From Euglena gracilis (lineage: Eukaryota > Euglenida > Euglenophyceae > Euglenales), in NCBI GenBank assembly GCA_039621445.1, contig CP154954.1, positions 4,516,714 to 4,580,713 on the forward strand: DNA of 64,000 bases, read 5' to 3'. The position numbers and the translations under genes are program-made. Numbering within the stretch: position 1 is the first letter of the stretch; every line of letters starts with the position of its first letter. Shown here piece by piece: positions 33,901 to 48,834 of the stretch. The notes under the pieces are model-generated. The model saw nothing but the letters and a program-made list of their open reading frames with translations. It made no database searches and was not told the origin of the DNA.

Positions 33901-36900
33901 TTTCCCATCGCCAAGCTCCGATGGCCATGGAGTCCCTCTGTCAAAATGTCCTTCCCTGTGCCTCCAATACCAAATCCGAGGCTTAGAGCGAATCTAGCAC
34001 CCCCCTTTGGTGTACCTGGGCACCCTTAAAAAGAAGGGGGGGGTACCTGGGATGAGGCCAGGTTGGCAAGGTCAGGCCCAGATTTTAGGGGGTGTCTTCT
34101 CCCTGAGCAAAAAAACAATACACATTCCCACCAAACTTTTCAAGAAGTGAAACCAAATGTATTTGGGTGGTGGTTTTCAGGCAACCGTTCGCCAAAAAAA
34201 AAGCAAAAGGTACAGGTTGGCCACGTTGGGGGCGCAGAGCAGGCCTCTTACCTCTTACGTGCCTTCAATGGGGTGCCAGGCACACCTCCCAGGGGTGGGG
34301 GGGGTCGGCTTTCGTGCTTGCCAAACCAAATTTCCCTAGAAAATGGTAATTTTCAAGCCCCACGGGGGGTGTGACATAGCACCACCCACCCAAACAGGGT
34401 TTTTTAAGACTGGGGGGAGGGGGGAGGGGGTCGGCACCCACCCACCCACCCACCCACCTCCCCCCCCCAGGGGAGGGGGTCCCGGGGGACCCACCCACCT
34501 TTGCCCGAAAATGGCCAAAAATGCTAAAAATAGAATTTTTTAAATTTTTCGGTGCCTTTGGCGCCAAAAAAAGATATACCCACCAGCCCCTACCCCCACC
34601 CCCCCCAGGGGGGAGGGGGGTCCAAGGGACCCACCCGCCCTCTCCCCCTCCCCTCCGGGGGAGGGGGTCCAAGACTAAAAAAAAACCCTGCACCCAAAAC
34701 ATCACCCTGGGGGTCGGAAGTGACCTACCCCCCTGCCTTGGGGGGGGGTGAGCTTCCTTAAAAAGAAGCCCGGCACGGAGGAACGAAGTGCACAAGTTGC
34801 AGGTCACAGGCACATGGAACCTTGAAGCCCAGCAACCCCAGCGTGGCAGTGGCCATCCCCCACTGCGCACGTTGTCAGGGTCAGGGCGTTTGTAAACGAC
34901 CCCCCCCCCGGGGGGGCTCAGAGGCTGGAAAGTTTGGGCTGGCTGGAAAAAGGCTGCTGGCTGACTCCCCCCCCCCCGGGGGTCCCGAGCTGGAGCTGGG
35001 CCCGACTTGGGGTCGAACCAGGAACCAAAAAATCAAAAATTTAAAAACTGCCAACTGTGCAAAAAAAAAATCGATTTTTTACCCAAATTTTTCCTGGCCA
35101 GCCCAAATCTGACTCATTTTCCCCCATTTTTGACCCATTTTTGCCCATTTTTGTACCTCCAAATGCGAAAAATTGAAAAAGTTTCCGTCCAGCAGTCCTT
35201 CAGGCGGCTGGAAATAAATCAATCTCATTGAGGGGGGGGAAGGGGGTCCAGGCTGGAAAAAGGCTGCTGGCTGGCAGGCCCCCCCGGTGGGTGGGGTCAA
35301 AATTTCTCAAGCTACACCCTGGTCCACGGCCCGTGAGACGGAGGACAGCCGCCAGGGGCAGCAGCAGCAGCAGCAGCAGCACGGACAGGACACTGACCGG
35401 CTGGCAGCCACAGTGCACTGGTGGGGGGGTTGGTGCCGAACGATGGCAACGTTCGGTGGCCCTGTGGCCCCGTTTGACCCTGGGATGCGGTGGCCATCGG
35501 TATAGACTCGGTGAGATGTGGTGGCAAAACCAACTGATTTGGGCCTATAAAAAAAACAGCCGGAAAATGACCAAAGTCACCCGAAATGATTTTTTGTTAC
35601 GGTTTTGTTATCGATGGGCACTTTCGCGGGTGGTTTTCTCCCAATCAGTCATTTAAGGTTGCGGACTGGCCAAACCTCCGAAAAGGTGTCCTGCGGCCGG
35701 GGGGGGGGATACAAATAGGGGGGGTTGTTGGACATGGGGGGGTCTGGTCCAACCACCAAAGGGGAGGGCCCTGCAGGTTGAAAGAGAGACATGGCCGCAA
35801 GGCACCGTGGGACGCCAGGCACCCCACAGACTGGTGGTGGCAGCAGCTGCGGCAGGATGTGGCGGCGCCTGTGCTCCACGGGCCGTTGGCGCAGCTGGTC
35901 CCTGCTGTGCCACCGCCTGGTCCCTGCCGTGCCCCCCCCCCCCCCGAATGGCAAACTGGTTCCAGAAACGTCCGCATCACAAGCAACGAAGAACCTGGGG
36001 CGTGCGCTTTGATAATAAATCCGTAAATAAATAAATAAAAATAAAAGAGGACAAATAAAAAAATGCGGGAAAAATGCAATGTATGCAAAATAAAAAGTTT
36101 GCGGTAGCAGCGGTAGCACACGCCAAAGCCCCAGCCGGCTCGCCCCCCAACCGCCGGCCATGCAACAGCTCGCGGCAGCTGCGTGTGAGGAAGGGTGGCC
36201 GGCTGGTGCCGGGCCCAGAACGACGCGGATGGCGGTCGGGGCAAGGTCGGGCCAGCTGAGACACTTTGGGGATATTGGGGACAGGCAGTGGCGGAGGGCG
36301 TGGAAGGCGAGACTGGAGCGGGTTGAGGGTTTCACGCACACAGGTTCCTGATATTGGTAAAGAAGGAAGAAGGAGAAGGACGACCCTGAAGGATGTTGAC
36401 AAATGCGCGTGCAGATGTGCGTACAGTTTGGAACGCTGGGGAGGAAATCTCCCCCAAAACCATCAAACTATCACAAATCAACGGCTTGTTTCGACAGCTT
36501 GAAACCCAAGTCCAAAAAAATCCCCGATCCAGGACCTAAAGGCCCAAACCCATCAAAAACACCTAGACAGAGTAAACGAACAAACAAAAAATCTTTATGG
36601 GAAGATTCTGCACCTTTTTATTCATGGAAAGGTGATCAAAACAGCTAATTTTTAAAGCACACCCAGAGGAAGAGGTGTCCATCTTGTCCCCCCCCCCCCA
36701 CTTGGCCCCAGCAAAGTAGGCCCCAACAGGCTGGGCGAAGCGGAGGTTTGATTTGCAGGCCCCACTGCAAATCCCCAAGCAATGGGCCAACATTGTTGAG
36801 CATGGGCAGCAGACAGCCCCATCGCCAGGAACGTGAGCACTAGCACCGGGATGAGCCACCTCCGGGGCACGGCCCCTAGCGGCCCACCACCGGCCCCGCG

Positions 36901-39900
36901 GATACGGTCGGGGTGTCCGGGCCACAACCCGGGGCTGGGAGACATCGGGGGCGGGACGGCTGCGGACCACGGGGGGCACGCAAATAAACACAGCGAGGTG
37001 AACCCCCAACAAATAAACAAAAAAATAAACAAATAAGTAAACAAATGAAGAAAGCGAGGAAAGCAGCCCACGAATGTCAGCAACCCCTGGCTGGACGATG
37101 GGAAGGAATTCTCATGAAAAGGACCGAAACCCGGCAGAAATCGGCGGATTACAAATGTCAGCAACCTGGAGTCAATGTTCGAAACCAAATAAAAGCAAGT
37201 TGTGGTTGCTTATATTTGGAGGACTGAGGAAGTCGCGTTGTGCTGTGCAACGGTCGGGCTGATTGTTGGGGGGGGGGGTCAATTGGGTGGTCAAATCGGC
37301 TCCTGAAAATAAATTCAATTTTTTCCCAATTTGAATGTTTTCAAAAGATTTTCGGCACGTCGATGCAAAACTTCGAGGAGAACAAGGGTCCTTGGTCGAA
37401 CCCACCCCACCGGGTACGGCACGATTTTTTGTACGAATTTGTCACGTTTTGATGAACCCATGAACGTTGGATAAACAAGCATCAGGAATTCCACGTTCTG
37501 GTGATGCCACTGCACTGCTTGTTTAAACCTTCGCAGATCCACAGCGCGCACGGTGTGGCATCCCATGGTGTGTTTTTCAGGTGCATTCTGCACAACACAG
37601 CTTACAACTGTTGGTGCTGTTCCTACAAAGGGTGCTTTGCGCCGAAAAAATTTTCGGTCCACGAACTTTATTTCAGCCGAACCCCCCCCCCCCGGGGTCC
37701 ACAGTCCAGCTGGGAGGTGTTGGCTGGGGAAAAAAGTGCTGGCTGGCTGGACCCCGGGGGGGGGGGGGGGGGTAGGATCCCCTTCGGTTTGAGATAACCC
37801 CTGGTCATGCAGCCGGAGAGACTTGAGAGCAAATGCAAACAAAAAACGTTGGAAGCGAGAATGGCAGCAAGAATGGAGGACGGGCGGTTCGGCTGCACAG
37901 CGCTTGCAAGCTCTGTACAAGTCTGCAGGTCTGGCACATATATACATTTGATGGAAATGAGGTGTTGGTTTGGTGAAGGTGAGCGAACGTTCCCTGTGAT
38001 GGATTTTGGGCCTAAGATGGGCATAAACAAGACCAGGCGTGAAGTATACGGAAAGCCAAATACCATTAGACAGGGCGTTCGGGGTTTATTCAAGGTTGCC
38101 CACCACACAAATTTTGCCCAAAATTTGGTGTGTTTCTGGCAAATTGCCCACGAACACCTGGGTGTCCTGGTTGGCCAGCCAGCCAGTGAGCACGGAATGT
38201 TCAAAGCCCCCCCTCCCCCCTGCGGTCCAAGGAAACGTCCACCACTGGCTTGTGGCACAAGAGGAAGGGCGATTGGGGCCTCGCGGGTGCTGCGTGGGGC
38301 ACCAGGCAGTGAGGGTGGGGCGGTGCCTGACCCATGGGGGGGGGGAGGGGAAGGAAATCATGGGGCTGGTTAACCTTGGGCTGGCTAACCCCCCAGGGTG
38401 GGGTACCCCAATTGAAACTGGGACAAGCTTGTGCCAAGTAAACCTTGGAATATGAAAATGTTAAAACAAAAAAACTACAAAAACCAGCAATTACTGCCTG
38501 AAAATGACTTCTCTGCCCCCCCCCAAAAAAACACGAGCTGGGGGTCCATTTTCAGTCCATTTTCAAGCGATCTTGGCCCGTGGCTCCCACCAAGGTAAGG
38601 AGTCTGCTACCATCCAGCTGCCCTTCTGGCGGCTGGACAGGAATCAAATTCCGTTGACAGGAGGGAGGTTGGGGGTCCAGGGCTGGAGAAAGGCAGCAAC
38701 CTCCCGGGGAGGATCCCCTCCTGCTCACGCGACGCCCTGATTGGGGAGCACAGAGCGGCAGCAGGTGGGTCACCCAAAGGGCAGGTCAACTCACAGCAGG
38801 CAAGGATGGCACCGTGATCAACTGTCCTGCAAACACTGGGCAGCGAATACGGTTGGTGGTTGCATGACGAGAGAATGAACCGTTGTCTGTTGATGTGTAG
38901 TGCTAAAAAAAACAACAACAACCCACCTTGTGCCAATTGGAGGGTCGGAAACCGTCACCGCCTTGTTGCCAGCCAGGAGGGATGCTGCAGCCATCAGGGG
39001 CCGAACTGGGGTGGGAGACAACACCTGCCCAACAACCCGCAGTATTTTTTTGTCTGTTTGTGTGTGTGATAGCCACAATGTCGAAATCAACAATTTCCAA
39101 AAAAAATCGCTTTAGCCACCAGGTTTTTTTTTTTTGCAGGTCTGCCTCTTAATGAATTAATGAAGAAGGCTGGCAACGCAATTTTTTCCGACTCCCGGGG
39201 GGAGGGGTCGCTTGAACTCACCCCAAACCAGCTCTGCTCCTCGGGGGGGGGGGGCATTGGCCGCTGGATCCAAAGGAAAATTGACAACAAACTGAAAAAA
39301 ACGCCAAAGAAATTTCCCAATGTCTTTATACACAAACCCCCCCAAATACAAAACCCCCAAATAGAAAACCACCCTGGAGTGGAGGCTTTAAACCCCTCCA
39401 GTGCTGGGACAGCGGTACGAGACGGGAAAGTCTCCGAAAACCTGCGATTTTACAACAATTTTAGGCCATGAAGTTGAGAGCTTGGGTCCAAAAAAAAATG
39501 GTCACCAGATAACATTTTGCTTAAAAATGAAGAATTTTGGGCAAAATGAGGGGAATTGAGGGGACCATGCTTGTGCTTACCAACCGGGGGGGGGGGTGCT
39601 ATAGGGTGCCTGCCCCAACCAGGCACCCCCCCCCGGGGGATAGGGGTCCGGGGGGGACCCAGAAAAAATTCATTGAAATGGCCTTTTCTGGGCCCCCGGT
39701 GCCTTTGGCGCCGGGGTCGGAGGGGGGTGCCTGCTAGGGGCAGGCACCCCCCAAAACCCTACCCCCCCCCCCGGGGGGGTCGGATCAGGTGCTATGGGGT
39801 GCCTGCCCCTAGCACCCCCCCGCGTGGGGTAGGCACCCGACTAAGCACAAGCCTGGAGGGGACCACATTTTAGAATTTTTGACCACAAAATGTGAAAAAA

Positions 39901-42900
39901 ATCGCCTTTTCGTATTTTTGGGTCAGTGGGGGGTTGAAAAATGCATCTGACCCAGACTCACCCGGAAACCGTCACCAAAGCCCTGTACTTGCTGACCAGT
40001 CACTATAGGGACCTCCGACCTCTGTGCTCGCTGACTTGTCAGGTGACAGTTTCCCGGGGGGGGGGGGGGGGGTAATCAGCCTTTTCACAAATCACTCTCA
40101 GGGCCACCCTCAAACAATCACTCCCCAAATATATCCCCCAGTTTTGTATTTGGACAGGATTTCAAGCCTCAGGGCAAGTCTTCCGATGCTGGACCCCACC
40201 CTACCCCCGGCGGGTCCAGACAGCCAGCACTTCTTTCCAGCCAGCAGCTCCCAACCAGCAGGCTGGGGCCACCCTCAAGCGGCAATAACGGTTTCCAGCC
40301 CGAAAAAAAAAATTTCGCGCAAAACGCCGGAAACTTTGTTTAAAAGGGGTCAAAAAAATAGCCAAAAATAGCCTTTTCTGGTAGTTTTTTTGGGGGGGGC
40401 TTTCACCTCAAATTTTGGGCTGAAAAAAGCCAAGCCAGCTGGATCTGAAGGCTTTCTTTGCCTGTTGTCGGGTGCCGGGTGCAGCCTGGCATCTAGTCGG
40501 ACCCACCCCCCCCGGACCCTCCACCCCCAGAGGGGCCCATCCAACACCTTTTTCCAGCTTCTGGGCTGGCCCCCGGGATCCTCAAAAAAGTCCCTGCCTC
40601 AGGGAGGTGTGGTTTTATTTTGGGGAGGGGGGTTGGATTGGGCGGGAAAATCGAATTTCCATGACCAAACATTTTTTTCCAAAAAAATGCATTTTCAGTG
40701 AGAAAGATCGTTGAGATAAATCTGTCAGGTGACAGGTCAGCGAGTACAGAGGTAGGTGACAGGTCTCCATGGTGACATGGTGACAGGTCAGTGAGTACAG
40801 GGCTCAGGTGACAGTTTCCAGGGGGGGGGGGAGGTATGTGCAGGTTACTGAATGTCAAAAACCTGGCACCCGGGAGAAGGTTCACTGTAACCCCAGGTGG
40901 GGTGAAGCTTCGGTCACCCACCCCTTGGGGTCACCCACCAATCGCCATGCATCACGCTGCATCGCGATTGGTGGGGGTGAGTTGGGCCGAAAGCAAACCC
41001 TCTCAAGAGCGTTTCACCACCTGCCCACCACGGTGAAAACTCAACTCTGGATATCAGTGCGTCCTATGCAGCAAAAATGTGCAATAGGCCAACACCCGTG
41101 GCTTCGGCCGAAAACTGAGCTCTTGTGTGCAGAATTTCAGGCTAGAGTGGCCATCATGGGTGGACTGGAGAGGATGGGAATGGCTTATTAGAGAGAGAGG
41201 CGGACGGGGGCGTCAACACCAAATGATGAGCTCGGGCGACTCAGCGCTGACGGCAGACCAGCTGCCAGATGACAGGAGATGACTGAAAGACAGGAGGGGG
41301 GGGGGTTGGAAAACTTGGATGGCCCTGTCGGGCATGGCAACAAACACAGTCTGGCTTCCCACGGTTCAGATACAGCCGATGCGCGCAGCCAAAGTTCGGC
41401 ACAACAATGCTCAAATGGACGTGCAGCAGCCACCTACAAAAAGGAAATTTTATTGAATGGCAGCGAAGGACACCTACATCAAGTAGCACAAAATGGCTCC
41501 TTAAAGAGCCTTGTCTGCGGGGGTGGAGTTTCTGAGACCGCCCGATTTCTTTCACTCTTCAGATGCTTAAAGAAAAGCCTTGAAGCATTGAAAACATGGC
41601 ACTTTAATCCCCCCCAACATACATCCTCCCCAATTTTTTCACATTTGTGCATTCTTTGTGCATGCGTTTTTTTGCAACGTGACATTTTCCTCAAATTCCC
41701 ATTTGACTTTTTTAAAAAGTGCGTCATTTTTGCATTTTTGGTATTTTTTGCACTTCCAGGATTCTTGCTCCTTTTCTCCCAGATATTGCACATTTCTGTG
41801 AATTTTAAAAGGGGGTTATGTCTCCCAATATTTGTGGATATTGGCAGCCTCCCTTTCCATAACCAGAGGGAATGCACCAGCCTGGCTGAGAAAAAAAAAA
41901 TGCGCAAAAAAGAGCGCATTTTCACTCTCAAAAAAATCTAGCAAAAAATGCACAAAAAATCGATAAGCATTCCCCCCCATGCCATAATCCACACTGGCGC
42001 ACACCACCTCTTTTCCAAACCATACATCTCTTTAAGGACCCCCGGGGGGGGGGGGGTTGCTGGGCTAGGGCTAGAAATTTGGGCTGGCTAGAAATTTGGG
42101 CTGGCTAGCCCGCCCCCCCCCGGGGGGGGGGGGGGGGGGCTGGACCCCGGTTTGACCCGAGCCGGGGCGAGCTGGACTGAAATCGGAAAAATGCCCAAAA
42201 ATGACCTGCAAAACACAGTTTTGAAAAAATGACGCATCTGAAACCCCCCAAAAATGCCCCAAACGGCCCCCAAACCCCATTTTTGGCCACTTTTGAACAC
42301 AGTTTTTCAAAAAATTTCGGCGCTTTGCGCCGAAAAATTTTGGGCTGGACCCCCAAAAAGGGGCTGGCTAGCTAGGGCTAGCAGCACCCCCCCCCCCCCG
42401 GGGGAGGGGGCTGCTGCGGCTGGGCTGGGCCCAAACCGGGGGTGGCTGGCACCGCCCCCCCCCGGGGGGGGGGGGGGTCGCAAAACCTTAGAGAGATGTA
42501 TGTCCCAAACCCTCATCTGATGCATCCCTATTTGTCTTCTGTCTGCAAATGTCCACTCGAATTCTTATCTGTGCCAGTCTGAATTATGGCGATCATCCGC
42601 ACAAACACAAATGCATCCTTGCGCCTCCACCCCCAAAAATCCACAAAGACATCCGGTGAAGGGGCAACCCCCTTGGGTTCCCGGGCCTGGCAACAGCCTG
42701 GTCGCCACTGGTGCGCACAAAGCAGCCGGCCCCTCTGTCGGGGGTCTGCAGGAGCACCCCGCCTTCCACGGGCACCGGTGTGACGGCCGTGAGGAGGGGG
42801 CCAGCCGCAGCGTCCACCAGAGAACGGATGGGGCTGACATTTGAGATTTGGGAGCCACACACACGCGCACGCACACCCCCAACATACACACACACACACA

Positions 42901-43300
42901 CACGCACACACACACACAAAACAAAACCACACACACACACGCACACACACACACACACACTCACCCCACTCACACACACCACACACACCACACACACACA
43001 CACACAACACACACACACACTCCACACACACAACACACACAACACACACACAACACACAACACACACGCACAACACGTACACAACACACAACGCACAACA
43101 CACACACAACACACAACACACACACACAAAACACGCACAACACGTACACAACACACAACACACACACACACACACACCGTACACAAAACACACACACACC
43201 CACACAACACACACCCAACACACACACAACACGCACACACAACACACAACACGCACACAAGACAAACAACACACAACGCACACACACACACACACACACA

Positions 43301-43337
<37 letters not shown>

Positions 43338-46300
43338 TATTATGTAGATTATATATATATATTATTTCAAACTAAAAAGTGACTCTCTTAAATTGGAAAG
43401 TCTTCCCACATATCAAAAATCTGCTTGCGGGTGGGGGCTGACCCTTTGCGATCGGGATGGCAGCGTTGCCCTCAGGGGTCATGGTTTGACAGTCTTGCAC
43501 ACCTACAGCCATTGACCTAAATGGAGAATCAGTTGTGAATCACAGAATCGTACCCCTGGGACAAAAGGTTCGGGAAACTTTGGCCGACAGGACGTCGCAA
43601 GTCAGGCGCAAACGTCGAAACCAAAAGTGGAATTGTTTGGCCGTTGGAAGGGAAGACTCCTGTCCATCGTGATGCGGAACGTCGGCGTCGGAAGGGTCCT
43701 CTTCCTTTGGGACTTGTTTGCGGGCACTCTCTTATCCAGACCCAAGAATGATTTTTTTTCTTGGACATTCTTCTGGTCATCAAATATAATTCTGGACATC
43801 AAATATGCGACCCAAAAGCAGACTGCCATCTCCCCCAGCCAAGAGCAATGTGCGGCTGTATTTTCTGCGGCAACCCCCTACTCGACTGTTGGGCAATATG
43901 GCTGCGTCAAATGAGCCGAGGGAGGTTGATTCATTGGTTCCTTCACTCATAGCTATACTCCCCCCCCCGGAAAACTGTCACCTGACAGGTCGAGGGTGTA
44001 CGGGAAAACCTGAGGGGGGTCCACCCCCACAACACCAACCATGGCACTTGGGGACATTGATTCTGCGGAAGAGGCTGAAGAGGAAAATTCTGACTGAAAA
44101 AGGGGTCGGACCTCTGGATATGACTTGTCAACTGTCACGTTTTTTTGGGTCAGCACCAGCCTGGTTGCAGTCTTCCCAGGGTGGGGCTGTGCTGGAAACC
44201 TGGAAGCCCTGTGGGTGGTGGGCCGGGGGTCGACCCCTCTCCCCATCTAATCCTTCCAGGGGGGCCCCTGAAAAGCAAATCGCATCCAGCAGCCCCTCAG
44301 CTTGACCACCGCGAAACCACAGCATGGCAAACTTGTCAGGGTAATGAAAAGCCATCGGCGGGCAAAAAAAAACCAAAATATTCGAAAAAAATAATTAATT
44401 AACATAAAAAATATTGCGTACAAAAAAATGGAAAAAAAAGTAGTTCCCAGAGGCAGCCCGGCCGGTCCACCCGCTGCCGCACCTTGGAGAACAGGCGGGC
44501 CGTGAAACCGGCCGGCCTCCGCGGCTCGGCCGGGGCGGGGTCCGGCAGCAGCCGGGCGGCGCCCCGGCCGGTCCCGGGGCTCTGTGGCAGGCCTGCGATG
44601 ATGGGCCGGTGGGGCCAGGCTTCTGTCTAAGTCCCGTGTGGGGAGGGGGGAGGGGGTTTTTTTTAAGACCCCGGGGGGGTCCCGGGGAACCCACTCACTT
44701 CACGGCCCGAAGGCGCCAAAGTTTTGTTGAAAACGGTGCTATTTTTAGCACTTTTTCATGAAAGAGTGCTAAAAATAGCACCTTTTTCAAAAAAAATTGG
44801 CACCTTCGGGCGGGACCAACACACCCTACCCCCCCCCCCAGGGTCCAAGACTAAAACCACCCACCCACCCAGCCAGCCTGGTCCGGGGCAGGACCACCAG
44901 GGAGACCCACCCGCCCAAAAGGGGGGTCTTCCGAGGTACAAAGAAGCCTGGGTGTGGGGGGGTGCGGACGGCGCGGGGGTCACTGCCTGGGTGGAGGTCG
45001 CGGACCAAACCCACCCAGTGGATCATGCAGAGTGTTTGGAGAACGCCAAGGGGCACACTTGAGGGACACCTCCCACGTCCACCACCGAACCCCGGTTTGA
45101 GCTGGAAAGCAAGGACGTGATTTGGCACTCTACTCCATCGTCCACAGCAAGAGCAACAGAGTATACAACTTTGGAAAAATTCGGATTCTCACGAAGCCTT
45201 CCTAATGAACCCTACTGAGTACAGATGACGGTCACGTTCAGATAACAATAAACCCCCCAAATATAACCCCCCCAAATATAAAACCCCCCTGAGGACCTTG
45301 AAATCTCGCCCAAATATAAAAATCCCCCTCCGGCGCGCAGCGCCGGAAGGAAAAAAATTCGAAAAAATCTCTCCTGAAATTGTGATTTATGTCAGATTTG
45401 GGAACAATTTTTCACCAAAAGCATGTGAAGGTTGCTCCTTCGCCCGAAAAGTGAAATGTTTGGACCCCCGGTGGGTGTATTAGTGATTTTGGACCGAAAA
45501 AGTGACTACTGGATCCCGCCGGGAAGTTGAATTTTCCGACCGAATATAAACCCCCCAAATAGAAAACCCCCCTGGGGATCTTGAAATTTCCGCCCGAATG
45601 TAAAACCGGGGGGTTATATTTGGGGGGGGGGGTTACTTTCCTCCGCGGCAAATTCTTCCACCATCAGGAGAAAAACGTATTGCACAAAATCAGTTGGTAG
45701 GGGTGAAAATCAAACATTTGGTGCCAGTAAATTGGCACCTCGGACCATTTTGGGGGGGGGTCAAACATTTTTTTCCCACACACGAGGGAAACGTGTGAAC
45801 GGGACACAAATCTGCCATAAACTGTGACAAGGTCAGACAAATGAGCAGTGAATTAATAAACTGGCACGAATGGAACTGATGCGGCTCCTTCTTCACCCAG
45901 ACCAAATAGCGTCCGGGTGGCCCACACTCCAGACTCCAGAGCTTCCTGCGAGAGCCGCAGCCGGCTGGGCAGCGCGGCCGACGCGGCTGCGCTGGGGCCG
46001 GCGGGAAATGGGTGGGCGGGAGACCGCCGTCGGTGCAGGGAGGGCGAGAGGAGGGCAGGGGACTGAGGCCAGAACCTGCCTTTGGCAAAGAGTTCTTCCA
46101 TACCAGGGATGGGGAATGTAGATAGACAGACAGAAATCACAGACTGCAAACGCACATGATGTGAGGTTTGCATGCACGGGTGTATGTGCTTGCGGATGCA
46201 TGTGCACATATTTGGATATACGTGTCAGAACCTGAGGTGTGCTGGCACTTCAATGTGGCGTATGCATACCAAATGAAAACTCAGTGACAAATACACAGAC

Positions 46301-48710
46301 AATAATTCCCCCGATGCCCAAAACTACGACGAGAGAACACTTGCATTTGTAAATTAAATTGACCTTTGCAATACGACGGACTCAAAAACGTTCCGTGGGG
46401 GAATGCTGCATGATTATTCAGAAGCAGCTTGGCAGGTTTGAACTGAAAGGAAGGGAGAAATGCTGTCATCGACGCAAGGCAAAGGTCCTGGGCGAGAGTC
46501 CGTGTGCGAGAGCCTCGAAAGGGTGTCGCAGTTGTCCAGACGGGGAGTTTGAGCTGGGGATTCGGTTGGGGTCTGGGACTTCAGTTGTGACACCCGCCTC
46601 TCCACCATAGATCCACTTGGGGGCCCCTGGGGGCACTTTTTCCCGACCCAAACCCACCCACTTTTTGGAAACCCCACCCACCCCCAACCCCCCCCCCCCC
46701 CGGGTCAACCACCCACCCACCCACCCACCCAAAACCTGGCCAAAATCGGCCGAAAACGCTGAATTTTGCTAGTTTTATGATATCCGCATGTTTTTCACAC
46801 CCGTAGACACTAATCCGGCCGGCACACTCGAATAACTATCCCAGAGAACGTAATGGGAACCCCCGATGGGTTCCAGTTTCAGGGCCATATGACCCTTTCC
46901 CTTGGGTCCGAGTGGGCAGGCCTTTGGGTACCCACATTTGGGGTCCCAGAGGACCCATCCAGATTCTTTCAAATTTTGCTAGTTTTATGAAAATTACGCC
47001 GCTGCGTTCAAACAGGTGTTAAATGAATCTATGCCCTCCACTGCCTCTGTGGAAACTTTAGGGACGGGGCTGAACTCGCATCTCTTGAGGTGCGATGAGC
47101 ACCTCGGACACGAAGAAGGAATAAAGTGACGATCCTGTGCGCTGGGTTTGAAAACAAAAACCTCTGAAGGAACGGGAAATGGTTTGAAAATCATCTGACG
47201 CATATCAGCCAGCGGCACGTAACATCCTGTGGGGAAGTCCACAAACATGAGCATAAAATCAAAAAATACAAAGCCTTGGGGAACTGGGTTTTGCAACACC
47301 TTCATTGGGTGGCAGTTAGACATCTGCCTTTGGAGGCTCACCCCCAAACGGACCAAACAAAAACATGCGACCAGTTGCATGTGCATCATGTATGAGAGTT
47401 CAAGCGGCCCACGCGCAACCGACCAGCTCCTGCATTGTGACGTTGGCGGGAACATACGCATTGCTCACCGAGCCCGGTTGGGGCCGCCAGTCAACAATCT
47501 CGGGAAGGTCGGTCACTTTGGGCCTCCCCAGGCTGAATTCAACCAACCCCTGGTGGGTCTGAGAGTGCCGTGGAGTGCCTGGTCGTGGGCAGAGTTTCAA
47601 CCAAAAAGAGCCATTGCTGAAATTCCGGCGCCTTCGGAGAGCGCCCGGGGGCTTTTGCCAGAGTGTCCCACCCACCACTCAACAGCCACCGCCTCAAGTA
47701 AGCCCCCCCCCCCCTGGTGGGTTAGCCACTCCCTAAACTTCAGCCTGTCGATGTGGTCACCACTGCCACCCGGGGGAACGACCCCCCCCCAAAGGGCTCA
47801 CCCAGGGAGAGACTTCAAGAAATGGAGGTTGTTGCCATTGCATAGAGAGAGCCACAGGCTGAGCAACAGGACGGTTGGGAGTGAAAATGAACTGCGGCCG
47901 GGCAGCTGGCGGATTCGTCTGCTGGGGTTCGGCCAAGACTTGCACACTGCAGGCTGAGAGGAGTCCAGCCATGAAAGTGCGGCATGAAAGCGTATTGAAA
48001 TGGAATCATGAGGAGATCCATGTAAGTACCTCTGCGCCGGCAAGCACGCCAATATTGACTGGCCAAATGTCCACAGTGGCAGGGATACAGTGATACTATT
48101 TGCACACCATCATTTGGCGCCGTTTAAAACTCAAGGCTTTTTGGCACGGTGTACCTTGACCCCTCACCGTCAACTATTCAATCCAAATTGCGGCGTTCAG
48201 CGGGCCACTTTGGGGGGAAAGCCCCGGCCAAATCGATGCAGCCGCCATTGCCGAAGCGCTTGGCGGTACTCAGTGTGCCTCTCCCGGTACAGTGCCCGAA
48301 CAGTTCCCTCTTTCAACTCGGCTGCAGGACACCGCTGGGGGGAGGGGGGAGTCTCCAAAAGTGGTGATGGTTTGGTAAGAGCGAAACTCAAAAACTCAAA
48401 CTCTGGAATTGAAACTCAAAATTATTCCATTTATTTATTTGTCCCTTTTATTTTGTCCTTTGGCACAACCCAGTCAACCAGCTCAACCAGAGACAAAATA
48501 AACTATTAATATCATATCATTTATATGTACACGTATAGTATGAATATATTTATGTTCATTTTATTTATATATTTATTTGAACTAATAATATCATATATAT
48601 ACATATATACATACATACATGTATATATCGCAATAATATGGTGGCGTTCCCAATGTGCCCATTCCCCCCTTTCGTGTGTGCGTGCGTGTGTGCGTGCGTG
48701 CGTGCGTGTG

Positions 48711-48781
<71 letters not shown>

Positions 48782-48782
48782 A

Positions 48783-48834
<52 letters not shown>

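Noticed and set aside
36122-36345. Longer reading through 36180-36340 as part of the membrane-protein exon
   Set aside because: Two frames are open there, but only the acceptor before 36178 gives the phase needed by the preceding exon ending at 36815.
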